Of a DNA stretch of 64,000 bases, positions 16,037-25,448 are shown piece by piece. Under the pieces are notes generated by a model that worked only from the letters and a program-made list of their open reading frames with translations, was not told the DNA's origin and did no database searches. Where the stretch lies: positions 682,001-746,000 of the forward strand of contig OY969725.1 in NCBI GenBank assembly GCA_963702195.1, read 5' to 3'. This stretch comes from AC-56 sp963702195 (GTDB taxonomy: Bacteria; Actinomycetota; Thermoleophilia; Solirubrobacterales; 70-9). The position numbers and the translations under genes are program-made. Each line of letters begins with the position of its first letter. Position 1 is the first letter of the stretch.

Positions 16037-17314
16037 ATGCCCACGATCGAGCACATTCATGCCCGCCAGATCCTCGACTCGCGGGGCAACCCCACGGTCG
16101 AGGTGGAGATCACTCTGGACACCGGCGCCACCGGGCGCGCGGCGGTCCCCTCGGGGGCCTCGACCGGCGAGTTCGAGGCGGCAGAGCTGCGCGACGGAGG
16201 CGATGAGTGGGCCGGCAAGGGCGTCTCGCGGGCCGTGGCGAACGTCAACGACGAGATCGCACGCGCGCTGACGGGCGCGCGCGCCACCGAGCAGGGCGCG
16301 ATCGATCGCACGCTGATCGACCTCGACGGCACGCCCAACAAGTCGCGCTTGGGGGCGAACGCGATCCTCGGCGTCTCGCTGGCGGTGGCCAAGGCGGCCG
16401 CGGCGGAGGCGGGTGAGCCGCTTTACCTGTTCCTCGGCGGGACCGCGGAGACCACGCTCCCGGTGCCGATGATGAACGTGCTGAACGGGGGCGCCCACGC
16501 CGACAACAAGGTCGACTTCCAGGAGTTCATGGTGGTCCCGGCCGGCGCGCCGACCTTCGCCGACGCTCTGCGGATGGGCGTCGAGATCTTCCACTCGCTG
16601 AAGGGGGCCCTCAAGGCCCGCGGGCTCGGAACCACGGTGGGCGACGAGGGCGGGTTCGCTCCCGATCTGGGCTCGAACGAGGAGGCACTCGAGATCCTGA
16701 TGATCGGGATCGAGGCAGCCGGCTACGAGGCGGGCACAGACGCCTTCATCGCCCTCGATCCGGCGACCAGCGAGCTGTATGAGGGCGGCGCCTACGTCCT
16801 CGAGCACGAGGGCCGCTCCCTGTCATCGGAGGAGCTGACGGACTACTGGGCGGGGATCCGCGACCGCTATCCGGTGGTGTCGATCGAGGACGGCATGGAC
16901 GAGGAGGACTGGGACGGCTGGAAGCTGCTCACCGAGCGGCTCGGCGACCGGGTCCAGCTCGTGGGCGACGACGTGTTCGTGACCAACGCCGAGCGCCTCA
17001 CCCGCGGCATCGAGCTGGGCGTCGGCAACTCGGTGCTGGTCAAGCTCAACCAGATCGGAACCCTGACGGAGACGCTCGAAACCATCGCGATCGCCCGCGA
17101 CGCCGGGTACACGACGGTGATCTCCCACCGCTCGGGCGAGACCGAGGACACCACGATCGCCGACGTCGCGGTCGCCACGGGCGCCGGGCAGATCAAGACC
17201 GGGGCGCCGTCGCGCTCCGATCGCGTGGCTAAGTACAACCAGCTCTTGCGGATCTCGGAGGAGCTGGGATCCAGGGCCGTCTATCCCGGGATCGAGGCCT
17301 TCGCCGGCAGGTAG
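16037..17314 (+). CDS. eno: Enolase
   Basis: A glycolytic 2-phosphoglycerate dehydratase of 425 residues, the normal length. I see the N-terminal A-R-Q-I-L-D-S-R-G-N-P-T motif, G-A-S-T-G substrate loop, E-F-M-V-V-P, G-D-E-G-G-F-A-P, S-I-E-D-G-M-D-E-E-D-W with metal-binding Glu/Asp, L-V-K-L-N-Q-I-G with the catalytic Lys, and S-H-R-S-G-E-T-E-D. ATG 16037 is chosen from the family N-terminus. It heads the eno-ftsB pair found in many actinobacteria. Confidence 0.98.
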   Translation: MPTIEHIHARQILDSRGNPTVEVEITLDTGATGRAAVPSGASTGEFEAAELRDGGDEWAGKGVSRAVANVNDEIARALTGARATEQGAIDRTLIDLDGTPNKSRLGANAILGVSLAVAKAAAAEAGEPLYLFLGGTAETTLPVPMMNVLNGGAHADNKVDFQEFMVVPAGAPTFADALRMGVEIFHSLKGALKARGLGTTVGDEGGFAPDLGSNEEALEILMIGIEAAGYEAGTDAFIALDPATSELYEGGAYVLEHEGRSLSSEELTDYWAGIRDRYPVVSIEDGMDEEDWDGWKLLTERLGDRVQLVGDDVFVTNAERLTRGIELGVGNSVLVKLNQIGTLTETLETIAIARDAGYTTVISHRSGETEDTTIADVAVATGAGQIKTGAPSRSDRVAKYNQLLRISEELGSRAVYPGIEAFAGR

Positions 17315-17341
17315 AACGCTCCGGCCGCCGAACCATGAAGC

Positions 17342-17686
17342 GTGAGCGCTCGCGCGTACCGCGTATCACCGCGCCGCCAGGGCGGCAGGCGGACCAGGAT
17401 CCACTGGGACCGGCTCGGCCGTATCGCCCTCGTCCTTGTGTTCTTCGCGATCCTCTTCTCCTACATCAGTCCGGCGACGAACTTCTTCGACGCCTGGCGG
17501 GGATCGCACAGCACCGACGCGCAGCTCCAGGCGCTGCAGCAGGAGCACAAGCGCCTGGAGGCGAAGGCGGCCACGCTGAAGGACCCGAACGCCGAGGCCG
17601 AGGAGGCACGCAGGATGGGCATGGTCCTGGATGGCGAGCGCTCCTTCGTGGTGAAGAACCTGCCGCGCGCGCCGCACTCCCACTAG
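17342..17686 (+). CDS. Septum formation initiator family protein (FtsB/DivIC-like)
   Basis: A 114-residue single-pass membrane protein. A basic cytoplasmic segment (~1-26) leads to one TM helix (~27-45), then a coiled-coil extracellular region (Q-L-Q-A-L-Q-Q-E-H-K-R-L-E-A-K) and the family's A-R-R-M-G-M-V segment before a short tail. FtsB/DivIC proteins bridge FtsQ and FtsL in the divisome. Position directly after eno is the conserved context. The GTG at 17342 is the only start that keeps the basic N-terminus. Confidence 0.88.
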   Translation: MSARAYRVSPRRQGGRRTRIHWDRLGRIALVLVFFAILFSYISPATNFFDAWRGSHSTDAQLQALQQEHKRLEAKAATLKDPNAEAEEARRMGMVLDGERSFVVKNLPRAPHSH

Positions 17687-17708
17687 CCCGCTCGCGGACC
17701 ACCTGACC

Positions 17709-19958
17709 ATGAGCGCGGCGCTCGCCTTCGTCACGGCGCCGGCAAGCGAGCGGGTTCTGAGCGCCGGCGACTACCTGATCGGCACGATCGAGCTGCTGGC
17801 ATTGGCGGCGGCGCTCGCGTTCGGTGCCCACCGGGTTCGGACCCTGCTGCTGCCCGGCTGGTCGGGGCCGCCCGCGCGACTCGCCGAGATCGTCCTGGGC
17901 ATGACCGCGCTCGTGTGGGTCAGCGAGATCCTCGGAACCTTCGGCTGGTTCAGTGAGCTCGCGGTTCTGGCCTCCACGCTCGTGGTCGGCGTGGGCGCGG
18001 GGCTGGTCGCGGCGCGGCTCGAGGCCGGACGCGCTCCGGAGCCGTCGCAGGCGCCCCCGCGACCGCCGATCTGGAGCGTCGCCGCGATCGTGGCCTTGCT
18101 CTCGGTCGCCGCGCTCGCCGCCGCCTGGGTGGTGCCCACGCTCAGCACCCTCGCCTCGGGCTTCGATCGGACCGACACCCTCTGGTACCACCTGCCGCTC
18201 GCGGCGAAGTTCGTGCAGACGGGCTACCTCGGGCACGTCTACTTCTTCGACCCGATCTTCCTCGCCTCGTTCTACCCGGCGAACTCCGAGGTGATCCACG
18301 CGGTCCCGATGCTCTTCTTCGACCGTGACATCGTCTCGCCGATCGTCAACCTCGGCTGGCTCGGGATGGCGCTCCTGTCCGCGTACTGCATCGGCCGACC
18401 GTACGGGCTCGGCCCTCAGGCACTGATCGGCTCGTCGATCGTGCTGGGCTCGCAATCCCTGGTGGAGTTCCAGGCGGGAGAGGCGCTGAACGACATCACC
18501 GGGGTCGCCTTTGTCCTCGCGGCGGTCGCGCTGCTGGTCAACGGTTACGCCGCGGCCAAGGCCGACCGGCCCCGGGTCACTTTGGTAACCGGTCGCGCGA
18601 TCGCGCCCGCCGCCCTGGCCGTTGCTGGGGTGGCAGCAGGGTTTGCGGCCGGCGTCAAGCTCTCATTCCTCGCGCCCGTGGCGGCGCTGACGCTCGCGGT
18701 CATCGTGATCGCTCCGCGGGCGACCCGGCTGCGAGCTACCCTCGCCTTCGGCATCCCCATGCTCGCCGCGGGCGGCTACTGGTACCTGCGCAATCTGATC
18801 GCGGTGGGCAACCCGATCCCGTACATCGGGTCGATCGGGCCGGTCTCGCTGCCAGCGCCGGTGCGGGACTTCCAGCTGCGGCCCGACTTTGCGGTCGTCC
18901 ACTACTGGCACGACACGAGCGTGTGGAGCAACTGGTTCGCGCCCGGGCTCCACGAGTCGTTCGGGACGCTGTGGCCGGCGACGCTCCTCGGAATGCTCGT
19001 GGTCGCCGTCTACGCGATCTGGCGCGGCGGCGAGCCGATCCTGCGCGCGCTCGGAGCGTTCGTGATCGTCACCGCGCTCGCCTACCTGTTCACGCCGCTG
19101 ACCGCGGCCGGGCCCGCGGGGATGCCCATCGCCTTCACCTGGAACGTCCGCTACCTCGCGCCGGCGATCGCGGTCGGTTTCGCGATCCTCCCCTGCCTGC
19201 CGGTCGCCCGGGCGACGGCGCGGCGGCGAGCCGTGGTCCTCGCCGCGATGACCATCGTCCTCGCGTTCACGGTGGGCTCGCTCGTCCAGTGGCACCAGGG
19301 ACACGTCAAGGGGGCCGTCGCCGCCGGGGCGCTCGTGGTCGTCGGGGCGGGCGCGATCGCGCTCGCCCACCGGCGTGGCTGGATCGCGTACTCACGAGCC
19401 TGGATGAGGCTGGCCGTCGCCGTTGGCGTGACGGCGGTCGTCGTCGCCGGCGGGTACGTCGCCCAGCGCCACTACCTGGAGAACCGGTTCGAGGAGGCCG
19501 GGCAGTCCCAGGACCTCACCGAGGCCCTGCGGTGGGCAAACGACACTCGGGATGCCCGGATCGCGGTCGGGGGGATCCGCGGGGTCTTCACCCAGTATCC
19601 GTTCTACGGCACGGACCTCTCCAACGAGGTGCAGTGGCTTGGCGTGCGAGGACCGCACGACGCCTACAACCGGATCGGAGATTGCCGGCAGTGGCGCGAG
19701 GCGATCAACGCCGGGCACTACACGCACGTCGTCACCACCTTCGACCCGTATCTGCCCGGGACGATGCGGAACTCGCCGGAGGGCCGCTGGACCGAGTCCG
19801 ATCCCAATGCGCGCGTGGTCGTGCAGCAGGGCCCCGTGCGGGTGTTCGAGATCACCGGTCCGCTCGACCCCGCCGGGTGTAGGGGACAGAAACCGCTGAG
19901 CCAGCCGCAGCTTCATCGAGTGCCCGGCCTCAACTCGACCCTCAAGTCCAACGACTGA
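17709..19958 (+). CDS. Large polytopic membrane protein, GT-C glycosyltransferase-like
   Basis: A 749-residue protein with about 12-14 hydrophobic helices in the first 600 residues and a ~150-residue soluble C-terminal domain. After TM4 lies the loop F-D-R-T-D-T-L-W-Y-H-L-P, an acidic first-loop signature like that of lipid-phosphosugar-dependent GT-C transferases (ArnT/PMT type). A Y-P-A-N-S-E-V motif and W-Y-L-R-N-L-I follow later. The C-terminal domain (W-A-N-D-T-R-D-A-R-I-A-V-G-G) resembles those of large actinobacterial membrane glycosyltransferases. It is the first gene of the glycan island and lies 22 bases after the FtsB-like gene. GT-C assignment is by topology and motif; donor and acceptor are unknown. 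Confidence 0.75.
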   Translation: MSAALAFVTAPASERVLSAGDYLIGTIELLALAAALAFGAHRVRTLLLPGWSGPPARLAEIVLGMTALVWVSEILGTFGWFSELAVLASTLVVGVGAGLVAARLEAGRAPEPSQAPPRPPIWSVAAIVALLSVAALAAAWVVPTLSTLASGFDRTDTLWYHLPLAAKFVQTGYLGHVYFFDPIFLASFYPANSEVIHAVPMLFFDRDIVSPIVNLGWLGMALLSAYCIGRPYGLGPQALIGSSIVLGSQSLVEFQAGEALNDITGVAFVLAAVALLVNGYAAAKADRPRVTLVTGRAIAPAALAVAGVAAGFAAGVKLSFLAPVAALTLAVIVIAPRATRLRATLAFGIPMLAAGGYWYLRNLIAVGNPIPYIGSIGPVSLPAPVRDFQLRPDFAVVHYWHDTSVWSNWFAPGLHESFGTLWPATLLGMLVVAVYAIWRGGEPILRALGAFVIVTALAYLFTPLTAAGPAGMPIAFTWNVRYLAPAIAVGFAILPCLPVARATARRRAVVLAAMTIVLAFTVGSLVQWHQGHVKGAVAAGALVVVGAGAIALAHRRGWIAYSRAWMRLAVAVGVTAVVVAGGYVAQRHYLENRFEEAGQSQDLTEALRWANDTRDARIAVGGIRGVFTQYPFYGTDLSNEVQWLGVRGPHDAYNRIGDCRQWREAINAGHYTHVVTTFDPYLPGTMRNSPEGRWTESDPNARVVVQQGPVRVFEITGPLDPAGCRGQKPLSQPQLHRVPGLNSTLKSND

Positions 19959-19989
19959 GGGATAGAGGGCAGGCTTAGGGAAGGGGCAA

Positions 19990-19995
19990 TACGCT
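19990..19995 (+). promoter_or_regulatory. -10 hexamer TACGCT, leaderless type
   Basis: TACGCT ends 6 bases before the ATG at 20002. Confidence 0.4.
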
Positions 19996-20001
19996 GCCGC
20001 G

Positions 20002-22524
20002 ATGCTCGGCGTCTACGCCTCGGCAGCCGCGATCCTCGTCGCTTCCCTCGTGCTCGGCAGGGCCCTCCTGCATCTCGTCGGGCTGAGCGTTCACACGTGG
20101 CTGGGAGGGGTCGTCGGCTTCGCGGTCCTGACGATCGCCTGCCCGCTGCTGATCCGCCTTCCAGGGCGCGGCGCCACGGTCGCAGTCCTCCTGGGGCTGG
20201 TCACGATCGGCGGCATGCTGTATCTCTGGCGGGAGGACCGCGGGGGAAGGCTGCTCGCTCGGCGCGCTTCTGCCGCGGAGCCCGCGGCCGGGGACTCCCC
20301 GGGGATGGCGCCGCCCGGCGAGGGGCACCCACAATCCACCTGGGCGCTTGGCGTGCTCGTCGCGCTGATCATCCTGGTCGCGGCGTCGCTCCCGTTCGCC
20401 TTCAACGAGCGAAACGGCGTCCTGGGCGAGGGCGTCTACACGAACGACCAGGCGGCGCAGCTCTTCTGGACCGATTGGCTGCAGCACGGTGTCGGCCCGG
20501 AGCCAAACGCGGTGCGGTTCGGGTACCCGACCGGGCCGCAGTCGGTCGCGGCGACGGTCGCCGAGGCAACCAACACCACCCTGCTCGACTCGTTCAACGG
20601 ACTGCTGCTCGCGATCCCGATCCTGACCGGGCTCACGGCGTTGGGGGTGATGGGGGCGCTGTCGCCGCCGAGGAGGGTGATCGCGGCGTCGCTGACCGCG
20701 CTGCCCTTCCTCGCGGCTTCGTTCCTGGCGCAGAGCGCCTTCAAGGAGACGGCGATGGCGCTGCTCGTGCTCGCGTTCGCGGTGACCCTCCGAGACCTGG
20801 CGTTCCTCAACCGCAACCCGGACTACGGAGGCGGTTCCCATCCGCGGCGGGCGCTGATCGTGGTCCTGATCCTGCTGACGGTCGCCAGCGTCTTCGTCTA
20901 CAGCATCCCCGGACTGGTGTGGTTCGCGCTCGCGGTGCCGATCTGGCTCGTGCTCGAGTTCGCCACCGGCGGCCTGCGGGTCGACCTCGACGAAGCGCGC
21001 GCCACGATGCGACGCCACCGCCGGGCGCTGATCATCGGCGGGGTGCTGGTGCTCGCCGTCGCCGCCTTCTCCGCGTCGCAGCTCTCCGGTTTCGTCGGCA
21101 AGGTCGGCATGGTGCAGGCGTCGGCGGGCAGGCTGAGCTCGCCGGTATTCCCGGGAGAGGCGCTCGGGATCTGGCCCGAGGGCGACTTCCGGGTCGTGCG
21201 GGGCGACGTCACCGGTGCCTACCCGGCGGTGGCCCTGGCGCTGCTGGCAGCGGCGATCGCCGCGTTTGCCGCCTTCCGGCGCCGCGACTGGGGGCTGGTC
21301 GCGATGGGCGCCAGCACGGTCATCGTCTACATCGGCGCCCGCCTGTTCGCCTCGATCTACGTGGAGGCGAAGGCGCTGGCCGTGATGTCGCCTCTCGTGG
21401 CGATGGCGATCCTGGTGGCGCTGTTCTCGCCGAACTGGGTGCCCGACGGCGTCCGCGTGCCCATGGCCGGCGGCACGCGTGACGGCCCGCTGAAGAACGG
21501 GCGGCTGCCGGCCGCCCCCATGACGGTGGCCCGATACGTCCTGGGCGGCGTCGTGGCGCTTGCGCTCGCGGCGTCCACCTTCCTCGCGCTGCGCGCCGCG
21601 CCCGTGGGCTTCGACCAGCGGGGCGCCGAGCTCGAGCACCTGTCGGGCCTGATCCCGAACCAGTCGGTCGTGTACCTGGGCGTCGATCGCTTCTCCGGCT
21701 ACTGGCTGCGCGGCACGCGGATGAAGAGCCCCGGTGGCTACGTGCCCTCCGAGATCAGGGCGCGACCGAAGAAGACGTGGGATCAGGGACTGCCCATGGA
21801 CTTCGACACGCTCCCTCCAAACCGGCTCGACGATTTCAACTACGCGATCACGACCCGCGCCGGATATCAGAGCACGCGCCCGCCGAACTTCAAGCCCGTG
21901 GCGCGAACGCCGTCGTTCATCCTCTGGAAACGCACCGGGCCGACCCCGCCGTACCAGGTCATCGACAAGCCCGGTGCCCCCGGTCGGGTTCTCGTCTGCC
22001 CCAACGGGCCGAGCCACGGGCTTGCGAAGCATGGGGGCGAGGCGACGGTGCTGACCCGTCCGATCGTGCGGAGCTGGGATCAGTGGAAGCCGAGCTGGAA
22101 CTTCGACGCCCCCGGGACCGCCACGGTCCGCATGCGCCTGCCGCGCGGGCGCTGGAAGCTGTCGCTCTCCTACGACAGCCAGGTCCCACTGGTGGTCTCG
22201 GGCGGGGACGGGGACTTGACCCTGCCGCCGTCGCTCGACGGCATGTACCTGTCCGAGCAGGGCCAGGGCTCGTTCTGGGGGGCGGGGACGCTTCGTTCCA
22301 AGGGCGGGCCGGTGCAGATCAAGGTGACCGCGGAGGACCCGAGCTCGTTCCAGGACTTCGCCGGCGTGCGCCGCCAGGTTTGGCTGGGCTCGGTCGCCGC
22401 GACCCGCGGTGGCCCACAGACGGTGGCGCTGCACCAATCCTGCACGCGCTACGTCGACCACTACATCGTTCACGGCCCGAGCCGTACCGGGCGGGCGTCG
22501 AAGAAGACCTCCTCGGCCAGCTAG
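20002..22524 (+). CDS. Large polytopic membrane protein with C-terminal extracytoplasmic domain
   Basis: An 840-residue protein with about 12 TM segments in residues 1-540, then a ~290-residue soluble region. The first long loop carries N-D-Q-A-A-Q-L-F-W-T-D-W-L, an Asp-bearing motif placed like the catalytic loop of GT-C enzymes. The C-terminal region shows beta-sandwich-like sequence (W-K-L-S-L-S-Y-D-S, P-L-V-V-S-G-G-D-G), possibly a carbohydrate-binding jelly roll facing outside. It follows the other large membrane protein and precedes the sulfotransferases, so a role in assembling an envelope glycan is likely. I do not know a named family for it. Confidence 0.72.
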   Translation: MLGVYASAAAILVASLVLGRALLHLVGLSVHTWLGGVVGFAVLTIACPLLIRLPGRGATVAVLLGLVTIGGMLYLWREDRGGRLLARRASAAEPAAGDSPGMAPPGEGHPQSTWALGVLVALIILVAASLPFAFNERNGVLGEGVYTNDQAAQLFWTDWLQHGVGPEPNAVRFGYPTGPQSVAATVAEATNTTLLDSFNGLLLAIPILTGLTALGVMGALSPPRRVIAASLTALPFLAASFLAQSAFKETAMALLVLAFAVTLRDLAFLNRNPDYGGGSHPRRALIVVLILLTVASVFVYSIPGLVWFALAVPIWLVLEFATGGLRVDLDEARATMRRHRRALIIGGVLVLAVAAFSASQLSGFVGKVGMVQASAGRLSSPVFPGEALGIWPEGDFRVVRGDVTGAYPAVALALLAAAIAAFAAFRRRDWGLVAMGASTVIVYIGARLFASIYVEAKALAVMSPLVAMAILVALFSPNWVPDGVRVPMAGGTRDGPLKNGRLPAAPMTVARYVLGGVVALALAASTFLALRAAPVGFDQRGAELEHLSGLIPNQSVVYLGVDRFSGYWLRGTRMKSPGGYVPSEIRARPKKTWDQGLPMDFDTLPPNRLDDFNYAITTRAGYQSTRPPNFKPVARTPSFILWKRTGPTPPYQVIDKPGAPGRVLVCPNGPSHGLAKHGGEATVLTRPIVRSWDQWKPSWNFDAPGTATVRMRLPRGRWKLSLSYDSQVPLVVSGGDGDLTLPPSLDGMYLSEQGQGSFWGAGTLRSKGGPVQIKVTAEDPSSFQDFAGVRRQVWLGSVAATRGGPQTVALHQSCTRYVDHYIVHGPSRTGRASKKTSSAS

Positions 22525-22562
22525 ATGACTCGTCCCCCAGCCGCTTAACTAAGGCCCTACCC

Positions 22563-23585
22563 GTGTCCGCGAACCAACCCCTCCAGCTGCCCACGGTCGA
22601 GCGCAACGACGATGGCCGGCCCGTGGCCACGCCGCCGGCGGTCGTCTTCGTCGGCGGGACCGGGCGCAGCGGCACTCACGTGCTCGCGAAGCTCCTCGCC
22701 AAGCACGACAAGCTGGCGCTCGTCCCGGTGGAGGTGCGCTTCCACGTCGAGGAGTCCGGGTTTCCCGGGCTCTTGTCGGGCAGCGTCTCGAAGGACCGGT
22801 TCCTGCGGCGCCTGCGCGGCTTCTGGTGGCGGGGCTTTCAGACGCGGCGGATGCGCGGCCTTTACCGGTTCGTGCCGGAGGACCGGTTCGAAGCGGCCGT
22901 GGAGGCGTTCGAGACCGCTTTCGACGGCGACCCGGAGGCGGCTTGCCACCGGCTCTTCTACGACCTCCTCGCGGTGCGCCGGGAGCGCGCCGACGCCGAC
23001 GGCCTGATCGAGCAGAGCTGCGACACGGTGGCCCAGGGCAAGACGCTCGCGAAGCTGTTCCCGGAGGCCAGGTTCATTCACGCGGTGCGGGACGGCCGCG
23101 ATGCGTCGGCCTCGCGGGTGGGGCAGACACACGGGCTCGTGTATCCGCGGACGCGGTGGCAGGGACTCGACTGGTGGGAGCAGCGCATCCGGGACATCGA
23201 TGCCGGCGCGCGCGCGATCCCGCGCGACCGGCTGCTGACGGTCAGCCTCGACGAGGTCCTCGAGCTCGGCCGCCACCGCGGCCTGCGGCCGATCTGCCGC
23301 TTCATGCGGATTTACCCTCAGCGGAAGATGAAGCGGTTCTTCATGCGCAAGATGACGCCCGAGCTTGCGCACTCGGAGCGCTGGCGCGCGGGTCTCAGCG
23401 ATCGCCGTGCCGCGGCGCTCCAGCGGGCCTACGAGGAGATCATCGCCGGCCTCGAGGCCGACGGCATCGCCTGCGCGCCGCTCTTGCGCCGCACGCTCGA
23501 GCGTTCGCAGGGGGCCAGCCCGGAGGCGGGCGAGGTCACGGCGTTCCTGGCGGGCGACGGGAGCCCGCTCCAGGTGCCCAAGTGA
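22563..23585 (+). CDS. Sulfotransferase family protein (first of three tandem copies)
   Basis: A 340-residue cytoplasmic PAPS-dependent sulfotransferase-like protein. The 5'-phosphosulfate loop is V-F-V-G-G-T-G-R-S-G-T-H at residues ~28-39, after a 25-residue Pro-rich N-terminus. The 3'-phosphate site is seen as F-I-H-A-V-R-D-G-R-D-A-S-A-S near residue 175. A helical insert between them contains W-W-R-G-F. The GTG at 22563 starts the protein just before the P-loop strand. The stop overlaps the next paralogue as GTGA. Sulfotransferases that recognise glycans or glycolipids are the closest style, and the neighbours support a glycan acceptor. Confidence 0.85.
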   Translation: MSANQPLQLPTVERNDDGRPVATPPAVVFVGGTGRSGTHVLAKLLAKHDKLALVPVEVRFHVEESGFPGLLSGSVSKDRFLRRLRGFWWRGFQTRRMRGLYRFVPEDRFEAAVEAFETAFDGDPEAACHRLFYDLLAVRRERADADGLIEQSCDTVAQGKTLAKLFPEARFIHAVRDGRDASASRVGQTHGLVYPRTRWQGLDWWEQRIRDIDAGARAIPRDRLLTVSLDEVLELGRHRGLRPICRFMRIYPQRKMKRFFMRKMTPELAHSERWRAGLSDRRAAALQRAYEEIIAGLEADGIACAPLLRRTLERSQGASPEAGEVTAFLAGDGSPLQVPK

Positions 23586-24586
23586 GCCAGCCTGCGGAGC
23601 TCGTCTTCGTCGGCGGGACCGGGCGCAGCGGGACGACGGTGACGGCCGAGCTTCTGGGCCGGCACTCGCGATTCTGCGACGTGCCGATCGAGTGCCGGTT
23701 CCACTGCAATCCGAGCGGGCTCGCGGACGTGGTGGCGGGCCGCGCGACCGCCGAGCAGTTCGTCCGCAAGCTCCGGACCTACTGGTGGCACCGGGTGCGG
23801 ACCGGCTCTCGCGTCATCGTGCCCGCCGGCCTCGCCGGCCGGGCGCGCTTCGGCGCCTTTCGCGTCACCCGCCGGCTCGGGTTCGGCCACGAGGACCCGA
23901 GGGTGCGGGGCCTGCACCAGATCATCGACCGCGACCGCTTCGAGGAGGCGGTCGCGAGGTTCGAACGGACCCACCGTGACGACCTGCTGGACGCCTCGCG
24001 CCGCCTCTTCTACGACCTGCTCGAGCCGGTGCGCGAGCGCTCGGGCAAGCCGGCACTGGTGGAGATGAGCACCTTCACGGTCGCCGCCGCCCCGGAGCTG
24101 GCGCGCATCTTCCCCGAGGCGCGGTTCGTCCACAGCGTGCGCGACGGGCGCGACTCGGGCGCCTCGAAGACGCTGCTTCGCGAGAAGGACCACCATCCCA
24201 CCGACGCGCTCTCTGGCATCGACTTCTGGGCCGATCGCCTGCGCCGCACGGACCTTGGCGTCAAGGGGCTGCCGCCTTCCGGGCGGGAGCGGCTTCACCT
24301 CGTCAGCCTGGACGAGCTCGTATGGTCCGATCGCGAGGGCGCCTACGCCGGCCTCCTCGAGTTCGGGGGGATCGGCGACGAGCCCGAGATGCGGGAGTTC
24401 TTCGAAACGTCGATGACGGCGGAGGCAGCGAACCGCGGCCGCTGGCGGGGCGGGCTGGACGCCGATCAGCAGCGAGAGGTGACGGCGCACTATGAGGCGA
24501 CGCTCGCGAGGCTGGAGCTCGAGGACTACCACTGCGCCCCACTCCTTCGCCGCACGTTCGAGCTCACGCTCGCCCCCAGCGCGTGA
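23582..24586 (+). CDS. Sulfotransferase family protein (second tandem copy)
   Basis: A 334-residue paralogue of the preceding gene. The P-loop comes almost at the N-terminus: L-V-F-V-G-G-T-G-R-S-G-T-T, identical to copy one over the core. The 3'-phosphate motif is F-V-H-S-V-R-D-G-R-D-S-G-A-S. Shared framework motifs include R-L-F-Y-D-L-L, D-F-W-A-D-R-L and the C-terminal C-A-P-L-L-R-R-T-F/L. It overlaps copy one by four bases and lies four bases before copy three, so all three are probably one operon formed by tandem duplication. Differences between the P-loop and the 3' motif suggest divergent acceptor specificity. Confidence 0.85.
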   Translation: MSQPAELVFVGGTGRSGTTVTAELLGRHSRFCDVPIECRFHCNPSGLADVVAGRATAEQFVRKLRTYWWHRVRTGSRVIVPAGLAGRARFGAFRVTRRLGFGHEDPRVRGLHQIIDRDRFEEAVARFERTHRDDLLDASRRLFYDLLEPVRERSGKPALVEMSTFTVAAAPELARIFPEARFVHSVRDGRDSGASKTLLREKDHHPTDALSGIDFWADRLRRTDLGVKGLPPSGRERLHLVSLDELVWSDREGAYAGLLEFGGIGDEPEMREFFETSMTAEAANRGRWRGGLDADQQREVTAHYEATLARLELEDYHCAPLLRRTFELTLAPSA

Positions 24587-24590
24587 GGCC

Positions 24591-25448
24591 GTGACCGAAC
24601 GGCGGGCGATCATCTTCGTCGGCGGGACCCCCTACAGCGGCGCTGAGGTGGTGGCGGAGCTGCTCGGGGCGCATCCAGAGGCCGTCCTGTCCGCTCCCGT
24701 TCGCTTCCACAGCGACCCGCGGGGGATTCCCGCCCTGCTCGCTGGGCGCGTCGGGCTCGGCGACTTCTGTGACGAGCTCCGGGCGGGCGACGCCTCCGAG
24801 CGCGTCGGGCCGGAGGCGCTCAGGGGGGCGATCGCGACGTTTCGCGATTCCTACGACGACGACCCGCTGGAGGCCAGCCGGGCCCTGTTCTGGGCGCTGG
24901 TGGACGGCGAGGGGGCCGGAACGCTCGTTGAGGCGAGCCCTCAGAACCTCCTCGAGGCGCACACTCTGGCGCGGCTCGTGCCCGACTCCGGCTTCGTCCA
25001 TGTGGTCCGCGACGGCCGCGATGTCGCAACGGCGGCCGCCGAGGCAAAGGCCGCCTCACCTCGCCTCGCTGAGGCACTCGAGTGGTGGGCCGACCGGCTG
25101 CGGGACGTCGAGCGCGGAATCAGGGGGGAGGAGGACGGCGCCCGATACGCGATCCCGGACGAGCGGTTGACCACGCTTGTCCTGGACGAGCTGGCGTACG
25201 ACGGCGGCGGGGCCGCGTACGACGGCCTGCTGGATCGTCTTCGCCTGGAGGGCGGGTGGTGGACACGATCGAGCGCCGAGCCGCCGCTCGACCCCGCGGC
25301 GATCGGACTTGGGCGCTGGCGCAAGTATGCGCGGGGTCCGGGCTCCTGGTTGTTGTCTCGGCGTTATGCGCGCGCCCTGGGCGAGCTCGCCGAAGAGGGA
25401 AATCATGCGGCGGGCCCGCTCCAGGCCTCCTACGCGAGGCTGGGCTGA
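24591..25448 (+). CDS. Sulfotransferase-like protein (third tandem copy, degenerate P-loop)
   Basis: A 285-residue, shorter paralogue. The strand before the loop is kept (I-I-F-V-G-G-T), but the loop reads G-T-P-Y-S-G-A where the other two have G-T-G-R-S-G-T, so the Gly-Arg pair and the Thr expected to hold the 5'-phosphosulfate are lost. The 3'-phosphate motif (H-V-V-R-D-G-R-D-V) is intact. The middle region is ~50 residues shorter. It could be a non-catalytic partner or bind another nucleotide. GTG 24591 is four bases after copy two; its stop overlaps the next start as TGATG. Confidence 0.78.
   Translation: MTERRAIIFVGGTPYSGAEVVAELLGAHPEAVLSAPVRFHSDPRGIPALLAGRVGLGDFCDELRAGDASERVGPEALRGAIATFRDSYDDDPLEASRALFWALVDGEGAGTLVEASPQNLLEAHTLARLVPDSGFVHVVRDGRDVATAAAEAKAASPRLAEALEWWADRLRDVERGIRGEEDGARYAIPDERLTTLVLDELAYDGGGAAYDGLLDRLRLEGGWWTRSSAEPPLDPAAIGLGRWRKYARGPGSWLLSRRYARALGELAEEGNHAAGPLQASYARLG

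Noticed and set aside
19975..22473. A very long open frame on the minus strand opposite the second large membrane protein
   Set aside because: Its translation is dominated by Arg, Gly, Asp, His and Gln with no hydrophobic core or domain. It is the expected antisense shadow of a GC-rich gene; the plus-strand protein has clear TM helices.
22563..25448. Tandem sulfotransferases as a transposon-borne or phage cassette
   Set aside because: No inverted ends, integrase, tRNA junction or change in base composition is visible. The genes are coupled to glycan genes on both sides, so local duplication explains them.
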